A stretch of 64,000 bases of DNA from Oxytricha trifallax. Its lineage: Eukaryota; Ciliophora; Spirotrichea; Sporadotrichida; Oxytrichidae. Shown here piece after piece: positions 45,401-56,334 of the stretch (position 1 is its first letter; each line of letters starts with the position of its first letter). The DNA lies in contig ARYC01003499.1 of the NCBI GenBank assembly GCA_000711775.1, positions 1 to 64,000 of the forward strand. Direction: 5' to 3'. The notes below the pieces were generated by a model. The model worked only from the letters and a program-made list of their open reading frames with translations, had not been told where the DNA came from and ran no database searches. Position numbers and translations under genes: made by a program.

Positions 45401-46891
45401 ATCTAGCTAAGAAGGGGAAATGTCATCCTATGACAATTTAGCTGTGTAATATTTTTACATTGGAGATTTGGAGAGGAGTAGGTATTATAATGATCGCATG
45501 TTGAGAGGGAAGAGTGAAGCCAAATTTTCAGTTTGCAGGAAGATTGCAGCTGCTAACACTTTTAAAGTTATGAAAAAGATGAAAATAACATAGACAAAAG
45601 TTATGGACATTTCTAATCCTATGACAAAGAGTTCTCGCACATTAGGGAAAGAATTTTAAGAGCTATTTTCCGAGACATTGAAAGATTACTCAGCTGTTGA
45701 TAAAGTTCTCGATGAATCAGAAGTCATGTCTTCTCCAAAAGGTAAAGTAAAAAATATTAGTATAATTTTACTTTCTAGTTAAGCATTACAGTGATGTCTT
45801 CATTGATCCAGCCTCTAAGTTCCTTCAGCCTGGGACCCCAATCTCAGATATAAGTGGAAAAGACTTACCCTCACCCACTGGAATTAAGGGAGAAAAGAAT
45901 ATTTTGCTCCTCCCATATTACCAAGAAATCGATATTGACTTAGTCTAAAAGCAAGAAGAAGATGACAATCAAAAAAAGGACAAAGGAAACCTACTCTCTG
46001 GAGATGAAAATTAAATGCCACACTCTGGTAGAAACAGTAAAATGAATAAGACTACTGGAAACTTGCAAAGTGGCAGAAACAGCAGCAGTAATATGTTCTC
46101 TGAGGAAGAAGATAGTCGATTAAGAAACGAAGTCATTGTCAACGCAATTTGTCAAAAGAAACAAAAATCCAGAGGAAATCCTATTGCAAAGTACTTCCAA
46201 AGACTCAAATAGGTATTAACATAATAAATTTTAAACTCGTTATCTCTTAATTTAGAAAGAAGAGTAAGAAGCAAAGATAGAATAAGTGATGAGAGCAAAG
46301 AGAGGGAAGGGTTATATGACAGAAGAGGAGAAATTGCGCATGAGTTATGATATAAAAGACATTCTCAAAAAAGCTTAAATTAAGCAGCAGCAGAAACCTA
46401 GACATAGACTCCACCTCAATCATTTAAGCTAAAATAGGAACTTAAAACTTCACAAAGACATCGAAGAAGTACGATTTTAGTTAAATTTATTCATTATTTA
46501 TTCTTAGGCTAGGATAGAGACAAATAAATTGAATTTAAAAAGCTTTAATACTGTATGTGAGGTGGTTAATATTAGTTTAATATTTATAATTCGCAATAAT
46601 GTTGAAAAGCTTATAATTTGCAAAACTTACTGCCAAGTCAAGTCAGACTTTGCAATCACTTCTATCAAACTTGAATTAGAGATAGTATTTACTGATTAAT
46701 TTATCTACAAGACAATTCGCAAGAAACATCTCGACTATTGTATAGAAATAAATGATTTGTAGCTGAATAATTAAATTTTACAATCTATGGATCTTTTCTA
46801 TATGCTCAAATAAATTTTAAATGAACTTAGAAACTATATAAATTAACTTTATAGGAAATAAAGAACGATTGAATTCAAAATATTTATTTGA
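42415..46891 (+). CDS. TPR-repeat protein with long Gln/Ser-rich N-terminus
   Basis: Coding from about 42415 (YESPQIFQFSKIFNKQSSLR) in several islands to TGA 46889-46891; no certain start. 43145-44040 is a long open low-complexity frame; 44150-44585 continues it. An intron or IES near 44590-44645 leads to VGQIIQNAHQAFTSRDKKQV and tetratricopeptide helices: LAKKAYNLLAHTFLSWRMF, RPAMDYFKKLKDCAFM, MYSYKQIGFCYYCRKDYEKA (after IES removal), then ICFKKMLQIAWYIS and YDNLAVQYFYIGDLERSRYY. The C-terminal half is acidic/Ser-rich then basic. Introns at about 45742-45780 and 46213-46255 (GTATTAAC to TTTAG). TPRs bind partner proteins. One 417-bp hairpin IES (44927-45343) cuts a TPR. Confidence 0.8.
44927..45343. 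other. IES, 417 bp, pointer GAA, forming one large hairpin
   Basis: Removing it with one copy of GAA (44924-44926 / 45341-45343) gives CYYCRKDYEKAIICF, with the canonical three residues between YY and DY of a TPR. The IES is an inverted repeat: arms 44916-45107 and 45143-45334, 192 bp each, with about three mismatches and a 35-bp loop. The left arm begins 11 bases upstream of the IES, within the MDS. Confidence 0.82.
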
Positions 46892-47043
46892 TTAGATTGA
46901 ATTATCATGCATATCCACATAATATGAAAAAATTCTTAAATTCTCCATAAGCATAAATCTATTTATATAATTATAAGCTTTTTACTTTAATTTTTTTTCT
47001 TTAAAACCCTTTTTGAATTAATAATAACAAGAGAAAATCAGTA
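46892..47043. other. short AT-rich spacer
   Basis: About 150 bp between the TPR gene and the next gene on the same strand; nothing recognisable apart from A/T runs. Confidence 0.4.
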
Positions 47044-49648
47044 ATGCCCGAGTAAAGTACTGATCAGCAACCAGAATAATAATAAAAACAAGAATCACCA
47101 AAGCGTTTACTTTATTTATTTATTCTTTTATAAAATTGCTGGAACATATGTATATTTTATTTAAGCAAGATCAAGAATAGCAAAATACCCCTATATACAC
47201 AAAGCCATAATCTTCAATTAATAAGCCACCGCAATAAGAGCAGGAGTACAGCAGAGGATCACCAGATAAATTCAATAAAAGAGAATATAAGAACAATGAT
47301 TAAGAGGGTGGGTTCAAGCCAAAGTAATACAGAGAAGACAAGTATCAAAAATCAGATAAACCACAATATAGGGAAAACAAATAATATGGAAGAGATAATA
47401 ATAATGAGAGAGAATACAGAGGAAATAATAGATTCCCAAGAGACAATTAGGACTAGCAAATGAATAGAAATGAGTACAGAGACAATAAATACAACAAATT
47501 CAACAATAACAAATATCCCCAGGATTACTCTGAAAACCCCCAAAACCCTAACTAATTTGATAAATTGAAGAAAAGACAGCAATTTGAAAACGCAAATGAT
47601 GATACTATAATTAACATGCTAGTCAACAAAGATAAAGAAGGTGCTAGTGATACTGCAAACATCCCCAGACCTCAATAACCCAGGTAGTATTAAGATTAAA
47701 GGCAGGAGGGGTATCAAAATGATAGATAAAGTTTCAGGAGGAATAGAGACGGCCAGGATTAAGAATAAAGAGGAGATGGACAGCAGAGGAAATTCGGGTA
47801 TGGTTCTAATTACAGAGAAAATGATAGAAATTAAAGAGAAGGAGGTAATAGAGACTAAAGATATGGTGGAGATAGGAATCAAGGAAATGATAGATATTAA
47901 AAGGATGGAGGGGAAAGAACTCAGAGATATGGTGCAGATAGAGAAAATAAAAGATATGGAGGAGATAGAGAAAATAGATAAGGAGGTGATAGAGAGTAGA
48001 GAGAAGGTGGTGTAAAAGATTTCAGATAAAACAGAGGAGAATATGGGTAAAATAGAGAAAATAGATACAATAGAGACTCAGTTTAATAGGATGACTGGAA
48101 AAAGAATGATAGAACTTAGAACTACAGACAAAGAGATAATAACAGAGAGAATTCAAGAAATAACAATGAAAGTCAAGAAAATTTAGATGAAGGGGATGTC
48201 AAATAAAAGAGAAATAGATTGAGAGATTTCAAGCAAGAGAGAAGGGAGCGAGAGAAGGCTGAAGAGCAGGGCATCAATTAGGAATAGGATTAAGTGGAAG
48301 AATAAGAAGTGCATTAAGCTGATCCATAAAACAATGACTTTATTTTTGAATAATTTTAATGATATATCTAGTATTCATTTTGATAAGTACAACGTTGACC
48401 AAGTCATTCTTATCTGTAAGTATTTAACAAAAAATATTATCCATTTTTATAGATCAAATAACCATCAAGCTTAGATTACCAGAATAAAATCTCATAAATA
48501 AATGCAACACATTCCTCTATAAAAATATGTAAGACCTCGACCCCTAGTAGACATCCAAATTCCTCTGGGCACTAGCTAAAATGAACTATCCCTCTCCAGA
48601 GCTTAAGACTTTGATAAGTTAGAAAGTTAGCAACATCCTAAAAGACCTGCGTATTTAAATTAAGAAGTAACAGGATAACCCTGACGAAATCGAAGATAAA
48701 ATTATTAACAATTTAAATTCATAAACTTTAAGCATGTTCTACTGGGGACTAGCTTCTATTGGTTGCAAAAAGCATGATAAAGTTTTCACAGATTTAAGTT
48801 AAATAATCACTGCAGTGGAATTAGAAGACCTAGACCCCAAATTCTTCTCTCAAATATTCTATGCATAGACTATTCTGCATGAAGCTGGACAAGTCCCACT
48901 GGAACACGCTCAAAACTTTTTGAAGTTCTTGGAGAGCAGAGATTAAATTGAAATTGAGGAGATGGTTTAATTTAAAAACATTATATAGGCATTGAATAGA
49001 TCTAAGAAAACCCTCAAAGCTATGAAAAATTATGATCAAACATTTATGAAAGTCATTGACTTAATGACAAATCTAAGCTTCAAATATGATTAAATTACAG
49101 ATCCAAGGAAGAAACATGGAATATTAAGTAACTTAGTTCAGATATTCTATGCTTCAGCTAATCACTAAATAGTTTTTTATGCATTTATTCTGAATGACTA
49201 TTAAAAATTATAGAATGCTGTAAACATTGATAACATTCCTGAACTTAAGAAATTCTTGAAATTAATTAAAGAACAATCGAATCAATACTCTTTGAATTTA
49301 TCTTCAAGAGACCTCGCAGAGCTTGTTGAAGCAATTTCTAGACTTTAAGATCAAATCAATAGACTCAACAGACCTAAAGATCCCAAGAAAGCAGATAAAA
49401 TTGATTAAACTTAAAATTAATCACAAACGGATTTATAAAAAGAAGCAGATTTGGAATAAATCAAGAATTTAGAGGAAATCAAAAAGTACACATTTGAGAA
49501 AGAATTAAGAGTATTGGCGAAGAGATGTGCTTTATAGCTTAATGGAATGAACGAGAGGAATTAAAATCAAGTTGTCAGGGCATTTGAGAAGTTAGATATG
49601 TATGATAAAGACCTAACAGATGCCATGAAAACAGCAAAACTTATCTGA
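47044..49648 (+). CDS. RN-rich protein with FAST/OPR-like helical repeats
   Basis: ATG 47044 (MPEQSTDQQPEQQQKQESPK) to TGA 49646-49648, about 820 residues. N-terminal 420 residues are Arg/Asn/Asp/Gly/Gln-rich with repeats such as QRYGGDRNQGNDRYQ, typical of RNA-binding disordered regions. IESs at 47105-47166 and 48350-48383 and an intron at 48416-48452 lead to a helical domain: QDLDPQQTSKFLWALAKMNY, LSMFYWGLASIGC, LDPKFFSQIFYAQTI. The pattern 'L-x-P-x-x-x-S-x-x-x-W-A-x-A-K' is that of FAST-kinase-like/octotricopeptide RNA-binding proteins of mitochondria and plastids. Mitochondrial RNA processing is therefore likely by family; no targeting peptide is evident, and no RAP domain was seen. The C-terminus is coiled. 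Confidence 0.8.
47105..47166. other. IES, 62 bp, pointer AAGC
   Basis: 4-bp repeats at 47101-47104 and 47163-47166. Removal gives QESPKQDQEQQNTPIYTKPQ in one frame. Confidence 0.83.
48350..48383. other. IES, 34 bp, pointer TTTTGA
   Basis: 6-bp repeats at 48344-48349 and 48378-48383. Removal avoids an in-frame TGA and joins NNDFI to FDKYNVDQVILI. Confidence 0.85.
48416..48452 (+). other. 37-nt intron
   Basis: GTAAGT donor and TTATAG acceptor; splicing gives VDQVILIYQITIKLRLPEQ. Confidence 0.85.
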
Positions 49649-49824
49649 TAAAAATGGTAAAAGCTAAAAAATACTTAATTAAGAAAAGAATTTTTAAATA
49701 TTACTACATTCTATTTTTTTAATGACGATATTTGGATAACAATATCAGGTGAGTTACTTATCATTAAAGTCACAATTATTTAAATTTCTATTTATAATGA
49801 GCCAGACATAAAACACTTTTGCAA

Positions 49825-51541
49825 TCAGAACACAGAAAGTAGCATAAACACGAAATAGAACAATGAAATGGGGTATGCAATAAGATATTTCTTATCCTCC
49901 ATATCTAGGCCATATTCAAAGTATCTAGTAGCAGTTACTGTAGACCATAGAATCATAGCGACAGATAGACAGCCTCCAGCTATATTATTCAGATCTGTGA
50001 ATATAGAGATCAGTGCTAATATAGTGAAGGGCATCAATGAATATCCTAGAATACTTGTAGTCTTGTAGAGTTCTACGTATTGATTACGTTTGCTTAGCAA
50101 ATTTATGATGAAATATATTCCCATGCAACCTGTCAAACCGAAACCATAGATGTAGCCAAATTGAACTTTTCCTTTCTAAAGATATGAATGAAATATTATG
50201 TTATTTACTTACACATAGTAGCAAGAAACCAAAAAGAACACAAACTATAAGTGGCCCTGCCATATCGTCATAGTCAGCGTTTTCTTTGATACCTCTTTGA
50301 GAAATAATTGACATGAGTTTTTGCTTAATTCTCTCCAAATCAATTCCAAGATCTATATTAAAGAATGATTAACTTTTTGAAATACATACCTTCTAGTAGT
50401 GGCAACTCATCTTCATCATCCTGTCCATTTTATGACTCTGATCCATCTAACTTAATATTGCCTTTCAAAGAAGAATCTACAGACTGCTAAAATGGTTGAG
50501 CAAATTTGTTAGGGGCAGGTCTTTAATTTTGCTGTCTATTTTATTATTAGTAGGTTTATTGCTTTTGATAGTTCATGTTGAAGCCTTCATCTGCCTAAAT
50601 TTCATCAAGAGAGATCGTTTCATCTGTCATGCGATTTTCATAAGGATCATAACTTTATTCTTGATAGCCTCCTTTCAATATTAATTTATAAATAGAGACT
50701 AAATTTTTATTAAAAACTACTTTATGATATAAGGAAATCTTTTGTTGAATTGTACTCATTAATTATTAAAATAAAACGAGTTTCAAGACTTGAGTTTATG
50801 ATCTTTAAGGTTAATCAAAATGTTCTCGCAAAATCTGCTATTGTATGCTAATTGGATTTTATGTTGGAAGTCTAGCAACTCTCTGATTAGGCAAAGGCCC
50901 TCTGATACTACCAGGCTGCTATATATTTCCATTTTCTAAGCCAACTTGAGTAAAAGCTCCCTATTTCCTCAAAGCTCCTGGACCTCCATCAGGTTATACA
51001 TTATTTATGTTGAAACCTAGAGTACCTGCTTCATAATTCTGATTGCTTCTCTGTTTTTCATTTTCTTCATTGAAAGTAATATTCACATTTTGAGGCAAGC
51101 GTCCGTTGCTAGAAAATTACTATGCTTTTATGTTATCTTATGGAATGAATTAAGTGGGATCGAAATCGTTCTAAATTGGATCAGCTTGAAAGTTGAAGTC
51201 ATCATTATCATTATTTATTATATATTAAGGCTATCACAATAATTAAAAAAGTAAAGGTTATAAGAATATTCTCATTTATGCCCTACTAATATATATATAC
51301 CCTAGTCTCAATTAATATATATATGTACTTAAAAAACATTTTGATTATTTATACCATTTTAATTGTATGGATCACTTGAATTACTATAGTTTACTGAACT
51401 CTCTGAGGGAGTCTCCCCAAATGGATTATTGAAGACTCGCTTATTGCCTTAATTTTTATTGCCCATTTTCTGTTGAGAGAAAGCGAATGGGTTAGAACCT
51501 AGAGTTGCAGCACCAGTAGTTCCTTTCATTTGATTTTGCAT
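49825..51541 (-). CDS. Yip1-family (YIPF5-like) membrane protein with NPF-rich N-terminus
   Basis: Golgi/ER membrane protein acting with Rab GTPases in vesicle traffic (known for the family). ATG 51541 (MQNQMKGTTGAATLGSNPFA) to TGA 49827-49825. Core motifs: DELPLLEDLGIDLERIKQKL, MAGPLIVCVLFGFLLL, KGKVQFGYIYGFGLTGCMG, SILGYSLMPFTILAL, YLIAYPISLFYFVFMLLSVF; five hydrophobic segments, and the family's usual C-terminal SVF. The N-terminal extension of about 260 residues is polar and contains NPF motifs (SNPFAFSQ, NNPFGETP), longer than the ~100 residues usual in YIPF5. Two introns (about 50355-50392 and 50177-50213) and two IESs (50679-50786, 51229-51352). Convergent with the FAST-like gene. Confidence 0.93.
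50679..50786. other. IES, 108 bp, pointer TTTCAA
   Basis: 6-bp repeats at 50673-50678 and 50781-50786. On the minus strand removal gives RSQTQVLKGGYQEQSYDPYE. The IES is a multiple of three, has no TGA in frame and contains an in-frame ATG, so it can pass for coding; its content (hydrophobic, Ile/Leu/Lys) does not fit the polar flanks. Confidence 0.82.
51229..51352. other. IES, 124 bp, pointer ATTATTTAT
   Basis: 9-bp repeats at 51220-51228 and 51344-51352. Removal gives PYNQNGINNDNDDFNFQ on the minus strand; unremoved, TGA follows. Confidence 0.9.
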
Positions 51542-51789
51542 ATTAGGATAATTTCTATTTTCTTAATTTATAATTTATAATTGTTTTAATTTCACAATTT
51601 AACAATTATGGTAATCATCTCAAACTATTTTAAACCATAAATAAATTAATGTCTGTTTAGATTTTGTTTTATGAAAATTGTAAAATATAATTTTTTAATA
51701 TGATTTAAAATTTAGCAGTTTAACATATAATCATTGAAATGATTACTAATTGATAAAAATTAATTTAGTTTTTTCTATTTATTTGTAAA
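51542..51789. other. AT-rich spacer
   Basis: About 250 bp between the Yip1 start (minus) and plus-strand coding islands; promoter region by position only. Confidence 0.4.
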
Positions 51790-52900
51790 ACCAATCATAA
51801 GTGTATATAATTTTATTCTGATCCATAAAAGCTCTTTACTCAGGAAGAAATTGATAAGCTTTTTTAAGTGGAAATTATAGCAGAGAGATTCAAGGCACAA
51901 CAAAAACAGAGACAATCTGAAGACTAAGAACAAGAAGACAAGGCAGTGAGAAACACTGAGATTAGTGAAGGCAAGAAAAGATTAAAAGAGAAAAAGGTGG
52001 AGAAGGAGTAAGATTTCATGAGAGAGAAAATTGAAAAAAATAAGGATAGATTTGAATTTAGCGAGAAAAGTGCTAAGTTTCCCAATCTTGAGTAAGAGAG
52101 TTAAATTAAAAATTAAAATTCCCTAAATTCAATTTTGGTGTGAATTTTTGACAAAATTTCCCCCCCCATTTTTAATGCCAGCATCTTTAGTTTTAAAAAA
52201 AGAGTATATACATGAAAGAGGAATAAATCTAAACAACCTTAAAATCCAAGCTAACTGGTAAATCTGCTGAAAGTCTCTTGAATTTCTTCTAAAACCACTA
52301 ATTCTCCTTCACTCAATTGAATTGCATCACTCTCTACTCATTGCTATCCAAAGTTATCCCGAGCAATGTTCACTCTGGAGGGGAACTTGCTGGCAGCTAG
52401 AAATTTGAGTTTAGAGCTATAGATGATCCCAGATATACAGATCGCAGAATGTAGAATTTACTCAGAAAGATCAATGAAGATTTTGATAAGTACAACTTAC
52501 TCACTTTATACTGCATTTTTTCATTAAGTTGATACAATTATTAGTGACCATTTAGTAGGATTTTTCGATCATTCTGTTAATTAAGTTGCATTTTAATATA
52601 TATGAGGTTAGGATAGAGCAGACAGGGAAAGAATTGAGAATATTCCAAGCTGAGGTGATTAGTGAAGCTGAGAACATTTACTATCCCAAAGCCACTAATT
52701 AAGGGCTTCCAATCGATGAAGTGCACAGTCCTTCCGCTAGTAATCAACTTTCTCCAGGCATCAAAAGTCATGCTTCTAAGAATAAAGTATATAAGATAAG
52801 GTATCACAGTGTATTTTCTTAAAAAAAAGATTCGCAAATTTATGAGGCTAATTCTTTGAATATACTATTTAAAATTAATATTGTGATATTTTTAAATAAA
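51790..52900 (+). CDS. plus-strand coding islands, unknown gene(s)
   Basis: Three islands. 51803-52140: SDPQKLFTQEEIDKLFQVEI followed by a charged helix (GKKRLKEKKVEKEQDFMREK). 52200-52520: SAESLLNFFQNHQFSFTQLN, LYSLLSKVIPSNVHSGGELA, then NEDFDKYNLLTL, which resembles the FAST/OPR-like helices of the 47044 gene (FDKYNVDQVILI). 52607-52860: LRIFQAEVISEAENIYYPKA and a Ser/Pro stretch. Frame breaks between islands (52140-52190, 52515-52605) are AT-rich and hold TGA, as expected for IESs. Order suggests one gene, perhaps a diverged relative of 47044-49648; start and stop not fixed. Confidence 0.5.
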
Positions 52901-54773
52901 CATCACAGCTTATTAAGTTTAAATCAACAGTAATAATAAATGAGTCAAACTTATACTTTCAGTAATATAATACCAAAAGAAGTTTAACAATGATAATAAT
53001 AGTGCTTTCTAGTTAAATAATTACAAAGATAGGAACATAATCTTATTGATATTTATTTATTTTTTTTTTAATTATTTGTTTTAATTTAATAAATCTTAAT
53101 ATATTAACTTACCAGTATAATTTCAAAAATATTCTAAATTAAAAAGTTTCTTGATATATTGAATTAGTTAATTTCAAATTAAGGTATATAAAATTTTCTT
53201 AAATTTATTATATAATGTCAAATTATTTTATAATTCTATGAAATTTGTACAAAATAAACAAGGTTCTTCAAATAAGTCAGTCAAGTCAATATTGCTTAAA
53301 AAAACAATTTATAAATGAATATTTACATATAATTAATACGTAATTGACTCTGTGTACTAATTATTATATTTTATAAAATATATTTATTAAAACAATATAT
53401 TAGCTCTTTAATTATGTCCAAACTGGAGCATGAGTATGAAATTAAAATCATTTATTGATGGAAAAGTTATTATTTATAGATATCTGTATTAAAATGGTAA
53501 AATGAGTCATTTTACTGTGATATTCAAAGATAATGTTTGAAATTTGTCTAAGAATGATTAAAGGGATTTCTTTTTAATATTTATGTTTTAACTATCTAAG
53601 CTTAGCTCATTAAATAATAATTGATATTTTATAGTAAATTACTCATTTATGCCTTCAAGTAGAAAAAAAATATACTATTAATTAGTTATTATTTCATTGT
53701 CTCTTTCTTAAAAATCATTTTGCTCTATCATCGTGAAACTTGTGATATTTTACTCAGCATAGTTTTAGTTATTTGAACTTACTGTTTAATATATTTTATA
53801 TTAATATATTAAATTTTAAAAACAAAACTTTAATCTTGATAGATGCTTTAATTTGATTATACTGATGGCGCTTTGCACTGCCTCTTTTAAACATAAAATT
53901 AAAACATATAACAGGCAAATTTTATAAAGATGTTAAATAATATTATATTAATCATGGTATTTGAGAGTTTGCTTATCTAATAATGACTTAATCTTAAGTC
54001 TGGTTTTGCTTAATTCTCTCTATCTCCACTATTTACTATCAAAAGCCTTTTCGCAATATTTACTACGATTTTGAGTTGCTTTGCTATTTTGGCTGATTTC
54101 TTAGTCATTGTCACAAGAGTCTGCACTAAATTGACTAATTATAAATTTTAAGTATGAAAAAAAAAAGAGAGTAAAAATTAGATACCAGTATTTATTTAAT
54201 AAATTTAAATAATGGCTAGGTTTTTGACTTGTAGCTATAGGTTAATTCTATGAATCTAAATTATTCTTAGTTTTTAATAACTTGTATTTCAATGCAGGAG
54301 CTTGATATTTATGCTTAAAGTGCTAACTCCAGTTTATTATAGTTTATTCATCACATTATTTCAAATTTTATTTGTAATTAATTAAATTTAAGGCAAGTTT
54401 TTCAGGTTAACCATTGGAATCATAATTATTTTATTAGCTTAAAGGAAAGCTGATATAATTTAAGAAATAATAAGATAGTTTCACTTAATTATATATTATA
54501 TCGGATGACTTTTAATAAATCGGGTACAATATCAAATGAAAATTATTACATAATTTTCCCACTAAAATCAGATTAAAAACTTACTAACTAAATAGGATGC
54601 CTTAATAGTACAATTTTAATAGCAGTTTGGCATCCACACTTAATTTCAATATAAATTTTAATTATTAAATTAGAAAGTTAACTATCAGACCCTCAATGTT
54701 GAACGATCACTAGAACAAGAAGAAAAGTTCTAAGTAATTAGTTTTGAGGTTCATAAAATCGACTGGTTAACTT
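52901..54773. other. AT-rich gene-poor stretch with one possible minus-strand MDS
   Basis: Mostly A/T-rich without coding character. At 53960-54115 the minus strand has a short island (QNRSKYCEKAFDSKQWRQRE) that could be an isolated MDS. Nothing else supportable. Confidence 0.4.
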
Positions 54774-56223
54774 ATGGCTGAAGAAGGTGACAATGATCAC
54801 TCTCAAAACACCAGGATTTAATAAAAATCAATCTTCTTAATTCAAAAAGAGAAGAAACAGAAAGCCCCAGACAAGGATCCTGTCCTGAAAAACTTTGAAG
54901 ACATAAAGCTCAAACCAAACTACATGAGATGGACCTCAATACCATAGGTCATGAAGAAGCAAACTGAGCTCATCTTAAACATTAAAAAACTAATCGACGA
55001 AGTCAAAGTCACAGACACAAACTTCTTCACTCTCATCGAGAAATTTAGACAAGGTACAGACAGACTACTCAACGAAAACTATCCCCTTGACTTAACAGAG
55101 CTTTAAAATCTCCAAATAAAGAAATTTAAAGTCTTCCAAGCACACATGAACCTTCTCTTTGTCTTAATTCTAAAGCTACAGAACTACAATCAAACAAAAA
55201 ACATTCAACACATATATGATATGTCTGAGGCAATAAAGAAACAAGACTCTGAATTTCACTTCAGAGAAGAAAGGTTTGCTCAAATAATATAAGCCTTCGT
55301 TCTCACTATTAAATACCCCCAAATTCAAATGGAGATAACACAAAAGGTAGCTAACTTAGCTATTAAATCTCTTGAATATATTGCAAACCAAGGGGTTGTC
55401 TAAAACAACCTACTATACAACGAACCGGAACCTATCCCGGAACCAAGAGAAAAGTCAGCCTTTGAAGACCAAGAAAATGACGTGGTTATGATAGACACGT
55501 CTACTACCACTACTAAATAGGCCACTATCAAATAGGGACCTATTCCAAAGAATGATGACGCACTACATCAGAAAAGTCTGACCAGAATTATGCAGTCAGA
55601 CCAGTATAATTAACAGATTTCATCTAACATCAGTAAAGTTCTTAAAATATGTTAAGTCAATCACAAACTGTAAGATAAGATGAAACATTAAATCATTAAC
55701 AACACTAAGTATGTGGTAGACTTACAAGTAGAAAACAAGTTGTCATTACAAACAAAACAACAACTAAAATGGTACTTCGCCTAAACAATAGGAGAACAAT
55801 TCAGGCACAACCTAACACCCGAGTAAAAGAAACTAGAGTTTGACTCATTCCTACAAAAGTCTACAGACTTCACCAAAATAAATCTTAACGTAAAACTATC
55901 TGAAAAAGATAGGAAAATGAATCCTTTATGTAGACGCAAAAAGATATGGTGAAAGATAACTTAGAGACGCTATCTTCCCCCAAATCTAACAAATAGCCAT
56001 GTTCAAAAGTACTCCAAAAAGCTACTAAGTTGGAAATACACACAAAATTGAACTAAAATTCAAGAAAGCTGAAGACACTCTCATCTTTATCTACAACTGG
56101 CACAGAGAAAAAGTATGCAATGGCAAATTCTGGAAAGGAGTCACGAGATGGAAGACAAAGAAAAAGATTGAGGTAGCCATTAAAAAAAGAAAGGTTTATA
56201 AGAGACCTGAACACCTTATGTGA
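54774..56223 (+). pseudogene. LINE-like or germline-limited ORF with one frameshift
   Basis: ATG 54774 (MAEEGDNDHSQNTRIQQKSI), 393 codons to a TGA at 55951-55953; a +1 shift near 55920-55935 picks up a second open frame ending at TGA 56221-56223. Together about 480 codons. C-rich codon choice (AAC, CTC, ATC) differs from the T-rich neighbours. A helical N-terminal half (MRWTSIPQVMKKQTELILNI) precedes a basic C-terminal domain (KVCNGKFWKGVTRWKTKKKI). No reverse-transcriptase motif is present. Followed by a hairpin and a TTA-type repeat tail, as at the 3' end of LINEs. I infer an ORF1-only or internally deleted LINE; a germline-limited gene is the alternative. The frameshift may be decay or error. 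Confidence 0.5.
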
Positions 56224-56279
56224 AAACAAAATTTAATTAAAAGGACTAGTTCCTTACATATATATAACGTATATATTCA

Positions 56280-56334
56280 TCAGGGGGGCCTTGAGCCCTC
56301 AATGAGGATTAATTATTATTATTATTATTAATAT
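56280..56334 (+). repeat. GC-rich hairpin plus TTA/ATT tail
   Basis: CAGGGGGGCCTTGAGCCCTC (partly self-complementary) followed by TGAGGATTAATTATTATTATTATTATTA. Short 3' simple repeats after a hairpin are typical LINE or LINE-dependent tails. Confidence 0.5.

Noticed and set aside
47352-47882. Minus-strand hydrophobic ORFs over the RN-rich region
   Set aside because: Antisense of a purine-rich low-complexity coding tract, which always looks Ile/Leu/Ser-rich.
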